Shown here piece after piece: positions 43,478 to 51,058 of a stretch of DNA of 64,000 bases (position 1 is the stretch's first letter; every line of letters begins with the position of its first letter). The DNA is taken from the NCBI RefSeq assembly GCF_000422725.1, contig NZ_KE383909.1, forward strand, positions 413,230 to 477,229, in the 5' to 3' direction. Source of the stretch: Flavobacterium subsaxonicum WB 4.1-42 = DSM 21790 (lineage in GTDB: Bacteria; Bacteroidota; Bacteroidia; Flavobacteriales; Flavobacteriaceae). A program made the position numbers and the translations under genes. The notes under the pieces are model-generated. The model saw only the letters and a list, made by a program, of their open reading frames with translations. It was not told the origin of the DNA and did no database searches.

Positions 43478-44908
43478 ATGGACACAAAAATGAATGACAA
43501 CCTGCCAATCTACTATCAGGATGCAACTGCCTTGGCAAAAATGATCCGCGATAAAGAAATTTCCCCTGTTGAAGTTATTCAGGCGCATTTAGACCGAATC
43601 GAAAAATATGATTCATCAATTAATGCCATAGTAACGATTGCTGACACCGCAATGAAAGCAGCTAAAGCAGCCGAAACCGCTGTTATGAAAGGTGAGAAAT
43701 TGGGACCTCTCCATGGTGTACCTTTCACCGTAAAGGATTCGATTGATACGGCAAAATTATTAACCCAAAGAGGCTCGCCAATATTTAAAGGACGTGTGCC
43801 CGTTACCGATGCAACCAGCGTTGCAAGGTTGAAGACAGCAGGTGGAATTTTACTTGCAAAGACTAATCTTCCTGAGTTTTCATACTGGATTGAAAGTGAT
43901 AACTTACTAAGTGGACGATCAAATAATCCATGGGATTTAACACGCACACCTGGAGGTTCAAGTGGAGGAGAATCAGCTGCTATTGCGGCGGGTATGTCAC
44001 CCCTTGGATTGGGTACTGATCTTGCCATATCTGTCCGCGGACCGGCTGCTCAAACCGGAATTGTTTCAATTAAAGCTACTCATGGCAGTATTCCTATGAC
44101 GGGTATATGGCCTCGTGTTCCTCGTCGATTCTGGCATGTAGGGCCCATGGCAAGAAGCATCCGTGATTTATCCCTTGCTTATTCAGTATTATCGGGACCA
44201 GACGGGCATGATGCTTTTTCAACCAGCAGAGTTCAATTTGATGCCGGATTAGGAAATGTTCCAGGCAGGCCGTTAAGAATTGGTTGGATGGTTGGCCCAG
44301 GTTTTGGCCCGGTGGATCCGGAAGTTACTTCAGTTGTTGAATCGGCTGCCAATGCTTTAAAAAATCTGGGGCATAAAGTACAAGCAGTTCAAATACCAGC
44401 ACTTGAGAAGGATTTTGCGTTAGATGTTTTTAATCGTCTTCATGTAATGGAAATGAAAGAAGCATTCCGAGATGCAATAGCCGGAAGAAATGATGATGAA
44501 ATTTATAAAATGGCAAAGACAATGCTTTCACTTCCCGATACCTCTATGAAAGATTTTATAGAAGCAGAACAGGCGGCAGAACGGATTAGGGATGGTTTTG
44601 CGGAATATTTTCATCATTATGATTTACTTCTTACCCATGTGCTCCCCATTGCTGCGCATAAACATGGAGTTGAACAATTTATAATTAATGGACAAAAAGT
44701 GGATGCCACTTATTTGCAAGGAGCTACAGTTCCTTTAAATGTTACCGGTTTACCTGGAATTTCGATGAGATTTGGGACAAGCAAAGAAGGTTTGCCAATT
44801 AATGTACAGCTCGTAGGAAGCTGGCAGTCAGAATCAACAATTTTGCATGCTGCCACGCTACTTGAAAATGTTAGTTCTGTGAGCAATTTGCATCCCAATA
44901 TAAAATAA
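43478..44908 (+). CDS. amidase signature family enzyme
   Basis: A 476-residue amidase. The Ser-cisSer-Lys triad can be placed: Lys about 86 in FTVKDS, cis-Ser about 161 in PGGSSGGES, and nucleophile Ser about 185 in GTDLAISVRGPA. Where most members have Gly-Gly before the nucleophile (GTDxGGSxR), this one has Ala-Ile, which would alter the oxyanion hole. Otherwise the fold looks intact, and no signal peptide is seen. The substrate is unknown; the family hydrolyses amides, nitrile-derived amides and misacylated tRNA. Transcription probably starts at the palindrome-bearing promoter at 43366-43435. Confidence 0.88.
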   Translation: MDTKMNDNLPIYYQDATALAKMIRDKEISPVEVIQAHLDRIEKYDSSINAIVTIADTAMKAAKAAETAVMKGEKLGPLHGVPFTVKDSIDTAKLLTQRGSPIFKGRVPVTDATSVARLKTAGGILLAKTNLPEFSYWIESDNLLSGRSNNPWDLTRTPGGSSGGESAAIAAGMSPLGLGTDLAISVRGPAAQTGIVSIKATHGSIPMTGIWPRVPRRFWHVGPMARSIRDLSLAYSVLSGPDGHDAFSTSRVQFDAGLGNVPGRPLRIGWMVGPGFGPVDPEVTSVVESAANALKNLGHKVQAVQIPALEKDFALDVFNRLHVMEMKEAFRDAIAGRNDDEIYKMAKTMLSLPDTSMKDFIEAEQAAERIRDGFAEYFHHYDLLLTHVLPIAAHKHGVEQFIINGQKVDATYLQGATVPLNVTGLPGISMRFGTSKEGLPINVQLVGSWQSESTILHAATLLENVSSVSNLHPNIK

Positions 44909-45014
44909 AAATTATCTTTTTTTTCCTGTATAGCTTATCTATCAATTAGTAAAAGTGGAGTCTAGCTCATGCAATAAAAATTACTAAGACCTTGTAGCTC
45001 ATTACTGCGAGGTC

Positions 45015-45596
45015 TTATTGTTTCCTTGAATAGTCTTTCCTCACTCTGCTCAACGTTTCACGCGACATTCCAAGGTATGAAGCAACCATATAAAGTGGAA
45101 CTTTATTTAAAACATTAGGGTAGGTTTTTTGGAATTCGACATATTTTTCCTCTGCTGAATTACTAATCAGTGAATAAATACGCTGCTGACTGATTTCATA
45201 AGCCCTGGCTGAAAGTTTTTCCTGAAAGTTCCTTAGATTGGGTAATTGCGACAGAAGTTTTTCCCATTCTTCTTTCTTCCACATAATAATATGGCTGGTT
45301 GCCAGTGCTTCAATATTATAAATGGATGGAGTATTGTTGTTATAACTTTCCTGATCGGTCATCCACCAATTCTCTACACCAAAACGCATGGTATGGTCTA
45401 CACCATCTTTTCCAAACCGATATAATCTAAAACATCCTTTGGCAATGAAGCAATTCATTTTCCAGACTTCGCCATCATGAAGAATAGACTGTGATTTTCG
45501 TATCGATTTTTCTATAGAGACTTCGAGAATAGCATTCAAGTCTTCATCAGATAAGTCATTCCAGGTTCTTAAATATTTTTCAAAAACTTCAAACAT
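45015..45596 (-). CDS. Crp/Fnr-family regulator (second copy)
   Basis: A 193-residue compact Crp/Fnr regulator. The effector barrel includes NCFIAKGCFRLYRFGKDGVDHTMRFGVENWWMTDQESY. A dimer helix with SARAYEISQQRIYSLI and a C-terminal recognition segment VASYLGMSRETLSRVRK follow. It converges on the amidase gene, and a CRP-type palindrome is found upstream of that gene, so it probably controls it. Layout and length match the 33648-34220 protein, although the sequences differ widely, so the two are related paralogues and not recent copies. Confidence 0.88.
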   Translation of the reverse strand: MFEVFEKYLRTWNDLSDEDLNAILEVSIEKSIRKSQSILHDGEVWKMNCFIAKGCFRLYRFGKDGVDHTMRFGVENWWMTDQESYNNNTPSIYNIEALATSHIIMWKKEEWEKLLSQLPNLRNFQEKLSARAYEISQQRIYSLISNSAEEKYVEFQKTYPNVLNKVPLYMVASYLGMSRETLSRVRKDYSRKQ

Positions 45597-46052
45597 AATA
45601 ATGCAAATTAATTTTTTGGAATGTAGTTATTACTATCTAGTGATTTCCCTTTTTGTGATAAAACAAATTTAGTGAATTTAAAAAGTTTATTTAATTGGCA
45701 TTAACCAAAATCAATCAACTGGCGTTCATTTGGTTCTTTTCTTTTGTAAAAAATATTGCTCATTAATACGCATTTAACGTACCCATATTTAGTGAACGAA
45801 AATTGATAAAAGCTCCTCAAAGCGAGCTACATTAGCCTTATGGCGCAAATTTACGCGAACTGCAGAAGACATATTAATTAATTTTTTAGCTCGGATACAA
45901 CTCTATAGCATGTTCGCTTAAATAACACCTATATAATCTTCGAAATTACCATATTAAGCTATTTAATTTTTTTGAGGGATTTATCGAACACTAAATACAA
46001 TCACAATCTTAAATAAATCAACATTTATCTAAAAACAAATCATTTTAAGTCA
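45597..46052. other. gene-poor spacer left of the integrase
   Basis: A+T-rich DNA between the Crp/Fnr gene and the integrase terminator (the gene-free stretch is 45597-46149). It contains repeat B (right copy). No coding frame is convincing. The segment around 45815-45880 looks like unrelated non-coding filler. Confidence 0.4.
45957..45991. repeat. nested imperfect direct repeat, right copy (repeat B)
   Basis: AGCT-ATTTAATTT-GAGGGA-TCGAACAC blocks in the same order and orientation as at 31323-31356, with a few spacing and base changes. It lies inside the repeat A copies, as the left B copy does. Confidence 0.6.
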
Positions 46053-46086
46053 AAAAAAAATCATTGATTTCGCAATGATTTTTTTT
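46053..46086 (-). terminator. 14-bp hairpin downstream of integrase
   Basis: AAAAAAAATCATTG (46053-46066) pairs perfectly with CAATGATTTTTTTT (46073-46086) across a 6-nt loop. Reading leftwards from the integrase stop, the stem is followed by the T run, so it fits a rho-independent terminator for that gene. Confidence 0.65.
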
Positions 46087-46097
46087 GTGGTGGGCTA

Positions 46098-46117
46098 TCA
46101 GGGATCACAGTCGAACA
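46098..46117. repeat. 20-bp direct repeat, right copy (repeat A)
   Basis: Identical to 31232-31251 and in the same orientation. It lies 32 nt beyond the integrase stop codon and 11 nt before the terminator hairpin, the kind of place where an attachment-site junction is expected. Confidence 0.8.
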
Positions 46118-46149
46118 GCGTAAGATGGTATCTTTAAGATTAATCGTTA

Positions 46150-47460
46150 TCATAATGCCTCAATATTATATTTTTCCTTTATCGCATTTATTTCCTTTTC
46201 CAGTCTGCCAAGTACTGCAATATCCGACGGTGACATTTTTGGTTTATTCTGGTTAAGCTTCTTGTTCAACAATGACATCTCATGACCGATGGTCATCTGC
46301 TCGGTGATGGCATAGGCTTCGGTTTGCTTAACCGATTGGTGACCCAGCATTTCCTTTACGATATGTATAGGCACATTATTTTTTAGGGTTACCGTGCTTC
46401 CGAAAGTCCGGCGCGCCATATGTGTATTGAGCGTAAAGGGAAACCCGCATAGGTTAGCTATTTCTTTAAGGTACTCGTTCATTTTTTGGTTCGACGTGAC
46501 AGGCAGCACTGTACCGCGCTCTACGCACAGCGGATGTTCCTTATACTTTTCGATAATGGCGAGCGCCTGTGGGAGTAGGGGTATATTAGTCGTGGAGCCC
46601 GTTTTCTGCCTTGCGGACATGATCCAGAATTCGTCATCAATACCTTTTTTGATATCGGTCTTTTTAAGCTGGTAGGCGTCAATATAAGCGAGGCCGGTAT
46701 AACATTGGAATACGAACACATCCCGTACTACATTAAGCCTGTCTGTGGTAAAATAATGCCTTTCCAGCTCGTAGAGTTCCTGAGTGGTAAGTGGCTTTTT
46801 AGTAATCTTTGTTTTCCTTCCCTTAAAATTTTTAAACGGATCCTTTTGGATGATTTCCTTATCCATGGCCCGTAGGACAATTTTCTTGAAATTAGCTATA
46901 TATTTAAGGGATGTGTTATTACTGCAATTCCTGACCGTCCTTAAGAAAAACTCGAAATCTTTAATGAATTCAAAATTCAGGTCTGAAAATTCCAGGTCCT
47001 CACAATTGTATTTCATCCGGATAAAAGCGCCTACATGGTTAATGGTGATAGAGAACCGGTCTAAGGTACCCTTAGCGTAGCCTTTTCCGATCAGCGCATG
47101 CATCTCCTGGTTATGGCGCCTGAACTCTTCCAGGACCTTTACCCTTGGAGCGATTCTTCCCAGCACATAGTCCATTATTTTCTGGGATGTTATAAATTTA
47201 CCGTTGTACAGGAGTTCGGTCTTGCATTCGTTAATTTTCATCAGGAGCGAATCCAAAAAGAAATTCAGGGCCTTAGCATCTTCTTTACTGCCAATTGCCC
47301 GTTCGGTCTTCTGGTCCCAACGTGATGGATCCCATTTACGTTTTGTAGAGGTTTCTTTAGCTAACCCGTCTACAATTACCCTGAGATAAATGAATCTCAA
47401 TTTTGTTGATTTCTGCGGAGCCTTCAAAAAGAAGGAGAGTCCAAAACTGCTTTCTAACAT
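46150..47460 (-). CDS. tyrosine recombinase / integrase (Bacteroidota phage-integrase SAM-like type)
   Basis: A 436-residue tyrosine recombinase. The N-terminal arm-binding domain has RFIYLRVIVDGLAKETSTKRKWDPSRW, typical of Bacteroidota mobile-element integrases. A SAM-like core-binding domain (about residues 110-215) follows. The catalytic domain shows FVFQCYTGLAYIDAYQLK (first Arg-region box), HMARRTFGST (the H-x-x-R box) and the GHQSVKQTEAYA end box with the nucleophile Tyr. It performs site-specific strand exchange. It lies next to repeat A (right) and 293 nt from the 3' end of tRNA-Tyr, so it probably mediated insertion of one or more elements here. Confidence 0.92.
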   Translation of the reverse strand: MLESSFGLSFFLKAPQKSTKLRFIYLRVIVDGLAKETSTKRKWDPSRWDQKTERAIGSKEDAKALNFFLDSLLMKINECKTELLYNGKFITSQKIMDYVLGRIAPRVKVLEEFRRHNQEMHALIGKGYAKGTLDRFSITINHVGAFIRMKYNCEDLEFSDLNFEFIKDFEFFLRTVRNCSNNTSLKYIANFKKIVLRAMDKEIIQKDPFKNFKGRKTKITKKPLTTQELYELERHYFTTDRLNVVRDVFVFQCYTGLAYIDAYQLKKTDIKKGIDDEFWIMSARQKTGSTTNIPLLPQALAIIEKYKEHPLCVERGTVLPVTSNQKMNEYLKEIANLCGFPFTLNTHMARRTFGSTVTLKNNVPIHIVKEMLGHQSVKQTEAYAITEQMTIGHEMSLLNKKLNQNKPKMSPSDIAVLGRLEKEINAIKEKYNIEAL

Positions 47461-47557
47461 AACTCGATATTTTAAAATTAATAAATATAGAATTATACCG
47501 TTCTTAAATCAAGATGTAAAGCTGATTTACATGTTGATCGTCAGCTAATTAAACTGA
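47461..47557. other. integrase upstream region
   Basis: Short A+T-rich spacer before the inverted-repeat cluster; presumably carries the integrase promoter. No consensus -7 box found. Confidence 0.3.
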
Positions 47558-47610
47558 GTTTTGTGGCAGTTTTTTTCGGGCTTAAAACTGCCACGATTCT
47601 GCCACAAAAC
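47558..47610. repeat. clustered TGGCAG inverted repeats between integrase and tRNA-Tyr
   Basis: GTTTTGTGGCAG (47558-47569) is the exact reverse complement of CTGCCACAAAAC (47599-47610). An overlapping pair GTGGCAGTTTT (47563-47573) and AAAACTGCCAC (47584-47594) is nested within. Three copies of the GTGGCAG/CTGCCAC unit in about 50 nt, directly upstream of an integrase gene, suggest recombinase or excisionase arm sites or an operator. Confidence 0.5.
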
Positions 47611-47654
47611 TTCTGGGCTTCTTTATAAAATTTGGTTGCAGGGGTAAAAACAAA

Positions 47655-47686
47655 AATGCCTGCAAATCCTTGAATTTGCAGGCATT
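47655..47686 (-). terminator. terminator of tRNA-Tyr transcript
   Basis: AATGCCTGCAAAT (47655-47667) pairs exactly with ATTTGCAGGCATT (47674-47686) with a 6-nt loop. On the minus strand the stem is followed by a T-rich tract, as expected of a strong intrinsic terminator 68 nt past the tRNA 3' end. Confidence 0.75.
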
Positions 47687-47753
47687 ATACGAAATTTTGA
47701 GGGTTTTTAAAAAATTTGGAAAAGTATTAATTTCCCTTATTTTACCCATTTCG

Positions 47754-47834
47754 TGGGGAGAGTAGGATTCGAACCTACGAAGGTTTCCCAGCAGATTTAC
47801 AGTCTGCCCTCGTTGGCCGCTTGAGTATCTCCCC
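47754..47834 (-). tRNA. tRNA-Tyr (anticodon GTA)
   Basis: The minus strand folds as a tRNA: acceptor GGGGAGA pairs with TCTCCCC and the discriminator is A. The anticodon stem GCAGA/TCTGC encloses CTGTAAA, giving anticodon GTA. There is a long variable arm as expected for a class II tRNA, then the T arm GTAGG-TTCGAAT-CCTAC. Length is 81 nt, with CCA not encoded. It is intact, with its own promoter and terminator. The integrase gene lies just downstream, as is common when elements insert beside tRNA genes. Confidence 0.95.
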
Positions 47835-47879
47835 AATTTTTGCTTTCCGAGTGTTAAGGTTTTTCCCTTATTGCGGTTG

Positions 47880-47910
47880 CAAATATAGTATTGTTTTTTA
47901 AGTTTACAAA
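47880..47910 (-). promoter_or_regulatory. Bacteroidota-type promoter of tRNA-Tyr
   Basis: On the minus strand TTTG (47907-47910) is followed after exactly 19 nt by TATATTTG (47880-47887), a full match to the TTTG-N19-TAnnTTTG consensus of Bacteroidota sigma-A promoters, about 46 nt before the tRNA 5' end. This supports the taxonomic call. Confidence 0.8.
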
Positions 47911-47960
47911 CATATTATGCGGTATTTTTGCAACTATTTTTTAAAGGTCTGGAAGCTAAT

Positions 47961-47998
47961 AAAATAAAAAAATCTCCCTGAGGAGATTTTTTTATTTT
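47961..47998. terminator. perfect 17-bp bidirectional terminator
   Basis: AAAATAAAAAAATCTCC (47961-47977) pairs exactly with GGAGATTTTTTTATTTT (47982-47998) over a 4-nt loop. It sits 18 nt beyond the stop of the TlpA-like gene on the minus strand and shields the tRNA unit from read-through. Confidence 0.85.
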
Positions 47999-48015
47999 GA
48001 GTTGTAATGAACAAA

Positions 48016-49188
48016 TTATTTACCTAAAAGCTCGGTTACTTTAGCTTTAAGTTCGGCACCCCTAAGGTCTTTTGCAACTACTTTTCCGCTTGCATCTAAT
48101 ATAAATGTGGCAGGAATGCTGCTTACACCGTATTGTTTTGCAATAGGCTCATCCCAAAACTTAAGGTTAGAAACGTGTGCCCATGTAAGTTTATCGGCAG
48201 CAATGGCTTCTTTCCACTTATCTGCAGTTTTATCTAAAGACACGCCTATAATGTTTAGTCCTTTTGCATGAAGCTCGTTGTAAAGTGCCACTACGTTAGG
48301 ATTTTCGGCCCTGCATGGCTTGCACCACGATGCCCAGAAATCTATAATAGTAACCTTACCTAACGATTGCTTTAAAGAAACTGCTTTACCTTCGGGGCTT
48401 GGGGCAGTAAACTCAGGAGCAGCATCGCCTACTTTTACACCGCCTTCGGCAGATGTTGCTGCTTCAGGTGTGCCTTTTTTCTCGGCATCCATCTTGGCAA
48501 AATAATCGGCAATTTGCTTACCTTCTTTAGTCTTTTTTATAGACGGGTCAAGGCCTTCAAACAGGGCACGTACATCGTCCATTGTGCTAACCCTCATTTG
48601 CGCCACCTGGCCTAAAACCATAATGTTTACAAACGCTTTAGGATTTTTTTTAATAAAGTCTACAAGTTGGCCATTCCATGTTTTAAAACTTGCCTCTTTG
48701 TCTTTTCTAAGCTTGTTTAAAGTAACAGTATCGTTAATTTTAAGCGCCTCGTTGCGTTGTGGCAGGGCTGCCTTTTCTATCTTTTCGTTTTCTTTAAACA
48801 TTTTGTAGCTAAGGCCTTTAAACTCCTCAAGCTTATCATTATTAAACGTACCGCCCGTAACCGATTTAAATAGCGTATCCTTATCTACCTTAAGGTTTAT
48901 TTCTCCCGGCTCCAGTATAAAGTTTACTTTACTATCGGTTTTACCCTCAACGTTTAAAAATACCATTTCCGGGTCGGTAGTAGTACCTTTTATTACAAAT
49001 TTGTCGCCGTCTACTTTTACAGTATCTACAGGCGTGTAGCCCATCTGGCTTTGTTTTTCAAGAATTATGGTTTTACCGTCTAAAGAGTTGTCGGCAAAAG
49101 TACCTGTAACTTCATATTCATTTTCTGCCAGTTGTTTGCACGACACTATCATAGCCGCTGCTGCCAGAAATAAAACTACTTTTTTCAT
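48016..49188 (-). CDS. TlpA-like thioredoxin-fold lipoprotein with DUF4369 domain
   Basis: A 390-residue lipoprotein: the lipobox AMIVSC places the lipidated Cys at residue 17. An N-terminal DUF4369-type domain follows (about 20-120, VTGTFADNSLDGKTIILE), then a helical linker (120-245) and a C-terminal AhpC/TSA thioredoxin domain. The redox motif is DFWASWCKPCRAENP and the cis-Pro is in SIPATFILD. It probably acts as a thiol-disulfide reductase in the periplasm, facing from the outer or inner membrane. This architecture is very common in Bacteroidota. A -7 box lies upstream at 49219-49226. Confidence 0.9.
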   Translation of the reverse strand: MKKVVLFLAAAAMIVSCKQLAENEYEVTGTFADNSLDGKTIILEKQSQMGYTPVDTVKVDGDKFVIKGTTTDPEMVFLNVEGKTDSKVNFILEPGEINLKVDKDTLFKSVTGGTFNNDKLEEFKGLSYKMFKENEKIEKAALPQRNEALKINDTVTLNKLRKDKEASFKTWNGQLVDFIKKNPKAFVNIMVLGQVAQMRVSTMDDVRALFEGLDPSIKKTKEGKQIADYFAKMDAEKKGTPEAATSAEGGVKVGDAAPEFTAPSPEGKAVSLKQSLGKVTIIDFWASWCKPCRAENPNVVALYNELHAKGLNIIGVSLDKTADKWKEAIAADKLTWAHVSNLKFWDEPIAKQYGVSSIPATFILDASGKVVAKDLRGAELKAKVTELLGK

Positions 49189-49218
49189 TGTTAATTTTTT
49201 ATTTGTTTAAATGATGTG

Positions 49219-49226
49219 CAAAAGTA
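49219..49226 (-). promoter_or_regulatory. -7 box of the TlpA-like gene
   Basis: Minus strand TACTTTTG, matching TAnnTTTG, about 31 nt before the start codon. No good -33 TTTG at 19 nt. Confidence 0.45.
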
Positions 49227-49285
49227 TTTAAAACCAATTGCACTGGTTATGGTTGATTATTATTTTTTGTTGAAATTTTATTTGC

Positions 49286-50686
49286 TTAAACCGGTTGGTT
49301 AAGCGTGGTTTTTACACCTGTGTTTTTAATGCCGCCAAAACCTTTTTCTACATTAATCATATTATGGTAGCCACGTGCTTTAAGTATAGATGCCATAATG
49401 ATAGAGCGGTAACCACCGGCACAATGAATGTAAAATTGTTGGTTTTTAGGTACTTCAGCCAGCTGCTCATTAACAAAATCAAGCGGAATGTTAAGCGCGT
49501 TAACCACATGGCCACCATCAAATTCGCTTGGCTTGCGCGAATCTACCACTACAGTAGCATCATTAAAAGCATCTGAAAATTCATCCGGCGAAACAGATTT
49601 TATGCTGTCTGTCTCAAAACCTGCGGCTTTCCAGGCAGCAATGCCACCGCTTAAAATGCCAAGAGTATTATCAAACCCAACACGGGCAAGGCGGGTAACG
49701 GCTTCGGTTTCCAGGCCTTCGGGCGTAACCAGTAAAAGAGGCTGGTTAACATCCATAATAAGGGCGCCTACCCAGGGGGCAAAATTGCCGTTAAGGCCAA
49801 TAAATACCGATCCGGGAATATGCTCTGCCGTGTAATCATTCTCGTGCCTTACATCCAATACAAGGGCATCGGTAGTGTTGGCGGTAGCTTCAAATTCGGC
49901 AGGGGTAAGGGGCTTGGCGCCATTTTTTATAACGGTATCAAGGCTTTGGTAGCCCTGAATGTTCATCATTACATTTTGAGGGAAGTAAGCCGGCGGTTTG
50001 CCAAGGCCATCCAGTAACTCGGCAATAAACTCGGCGCGGGTCATGTTGGCGCGAAGGGCGTAGTTAACCTGCTTTTGGTTGCCAAGGGTATCGGTAGTTT
50101 CTTTGCTCATGTTCTTGCCGCAAGAGCTGCCTGCACCGTGGCTTGGGTACACAATGGTGCTGTCCGGCAACGGCATAATTTTATTACGAAGCGAATCGTA
50201 CAGGTGCGATGCCAAAACCTCTTGTGTAAGCTCGCTGCTTAATGCCTGGGCAAGATCGGGGCGGCCAACATCGCCAATAAACAGGGTATCACCGGTAATA
50301 ATGCCGTGTATTTTGTTTTCTTCGTTTAAAAGTAAGTAGCAGGTGCTTTCAAGCGTATGGCCGGGCGTGTGCATGGCTAAAATAGTGTAAGCGCCTACTT
50401 TAAATTCCTGTCCGTCAAAAGCTATAGTAGCTTTAAATTCGGGCTGGGCGGTAGGGCCGTAAACAATCTCGGCACCGGTTTTTTGGGCAAGGTCAATGTG
50501 TCCGGACACAAAATCAGCATGAAAATGCGTCTCGAAAATGTACTTTATTTTGGCGTTGTCTTTGGTGGCTTTATCTATGTAAGGCTGCACCTCCCTTAGG
50601 GGGTCAAAAATGGCAGCCTCGCCATTGCTTTCCAGGTAATAGGCGGCCTGCGCAATGCAGCCGGTATATATTTGTTCTATTTTCAT
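49286..50686 (-). CDS. metallo-beta-lactamase fold hydrolase with two rhodanese domains
   Basis: A 466-residue cytoplasmic protein. Residues 1-235 form a metallo-beta-lactamase domain with THFHADFVSGH (the HxHxDH-type motif), MHTPGHTLEST and GDTLFIGDVGRPDL, as in persulfide dioxygenases and glyoxalase-II relatives. Two rhodanese domains follow. The first (about 265-350, VLDVRHENDYTAEHIPGS) has no Cys at its active loop (LLVTPEGLE) and is probably structural. The second (about 365-460) keeps the catalytic Cys in YIHCAGGYRS. A role in sulfide or persulfide handling is likely. Normal length for this fusion. Confidence 0.9.
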   Translation of the reverse strand: MKIEQIYTGCIAQAAYYLESNGEAAIFDPLREVQPYIDKATKDNAKIKYIFETHFHADFVSGHIDLAQKTGAEIVYGPTAQPEFKATIAFDGQEFKVGAYTILAMHTPGHTLESTCYLLLNEENKIHGIITGDTLFIGDVGRPDLAQALSSELTQEVLASHLYDSLRNKIMPLPDSTIVYPSHGAGSSCGKNMSKETTDTLGNQKQVNYALRANMTRAEFIAELLDGLGKPPAYFPQNVMMNIQGYQSLDTVIKNGAKPLTPAEFEATANTTDALVLDVRHENDYTAEHIPGSVFIGLNGNFAPWVGALIMDVNQPLLLVTPEGLETEAVTRLARVGFDNTLGILSGGIAAWKAAGFETDSIKSVSPDEFSDAFNDATVVVDSRKPSEFDGGHVVNALNIPLDFVNEQLAEVPKNQQFYIHCAGGYRSIIMASILKARGYHNMINVEKGFGGIKNTGVKTTLNQPV

Positions 50687-50759
50687 GATGGTAAATTAAA
50701 ATGTACTGCCTGATATGCAGGCACTAAGCGCCGCGCGGCATGTGCCGTTTGGCGTATTG

Positions 50760-50767
50760 CAAATATA
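50760..50767 (-). promoter_or_regulatory. -7 box of the metallo-hydrolase gene
   Basis: Minus strand TATATTTG, a full TAnnTTTG match, 74 nt before the start codon. No -33 TTTG at consensus spacing. Confidence 0.5.
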
Positions 50768-50997
50768 CCAAAATAGGTTAAATAAATTATACATTTTATA
50801 ACACCATACAACCGTACTTTTACTGAAATTTGTAAGTAATTATATTGCATTGTGTATTAACGATTTGTAAGCGTAATAATGAGATTCGTAATTATGGTAT
50901 GTGTATTTTTAAAGCACTTATTTTTTATAAAATTACAGCAATCATAATTTTAATGTTTATTTTCTGTAAAATTAATAACGCAATCGATTTAAGTTAT

Positions 50998-51005
50998 TAT
51001 ATTTG
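50998..51005 (+). promoter_or_regulatory. -7 box of the glutamate dehydrogenase gene
   Basis: TATATTTG is a full TAnnTTTG match, 54 nt before the gdh start. The -33 element is not clear. Confidence 0.55.
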
Positions 51006-51058
51006 TATTGCTTTTAAAGCATTTAACTTTTTAAGAAACCAGTCGTATCAAATAAATT

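Larger units (their letters stand above)
50687..51058. other. divergent promoter region (372 nt)
   Basis: Intergenic stretch between the metallo-hydrolase and glutamate dehydrogenase genes. It holds -7 boxes for both sides, listed separately, and a G+C-rich dyad around 50720-50755. A 91-codon frame crossing into gdh is a frame shadow and is not called. Confidence 0.5.

Noticed and set aside
47754-47834. tRNA-Tyr 3' end as a visibly duplicated attachment site
   Set aside because: I looked for a second copy of the 3' part of the tRNA in the window and found none. The short similarity of TCGAAC-containing repeats to its T-loop is too weak to call.
47582-47836. 84-codon ORF overlapping the tRNA-Tyr
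   Set aside because: It runs through the tRNA and its terminator on the same strand; the protein has no family features and is an artefact.
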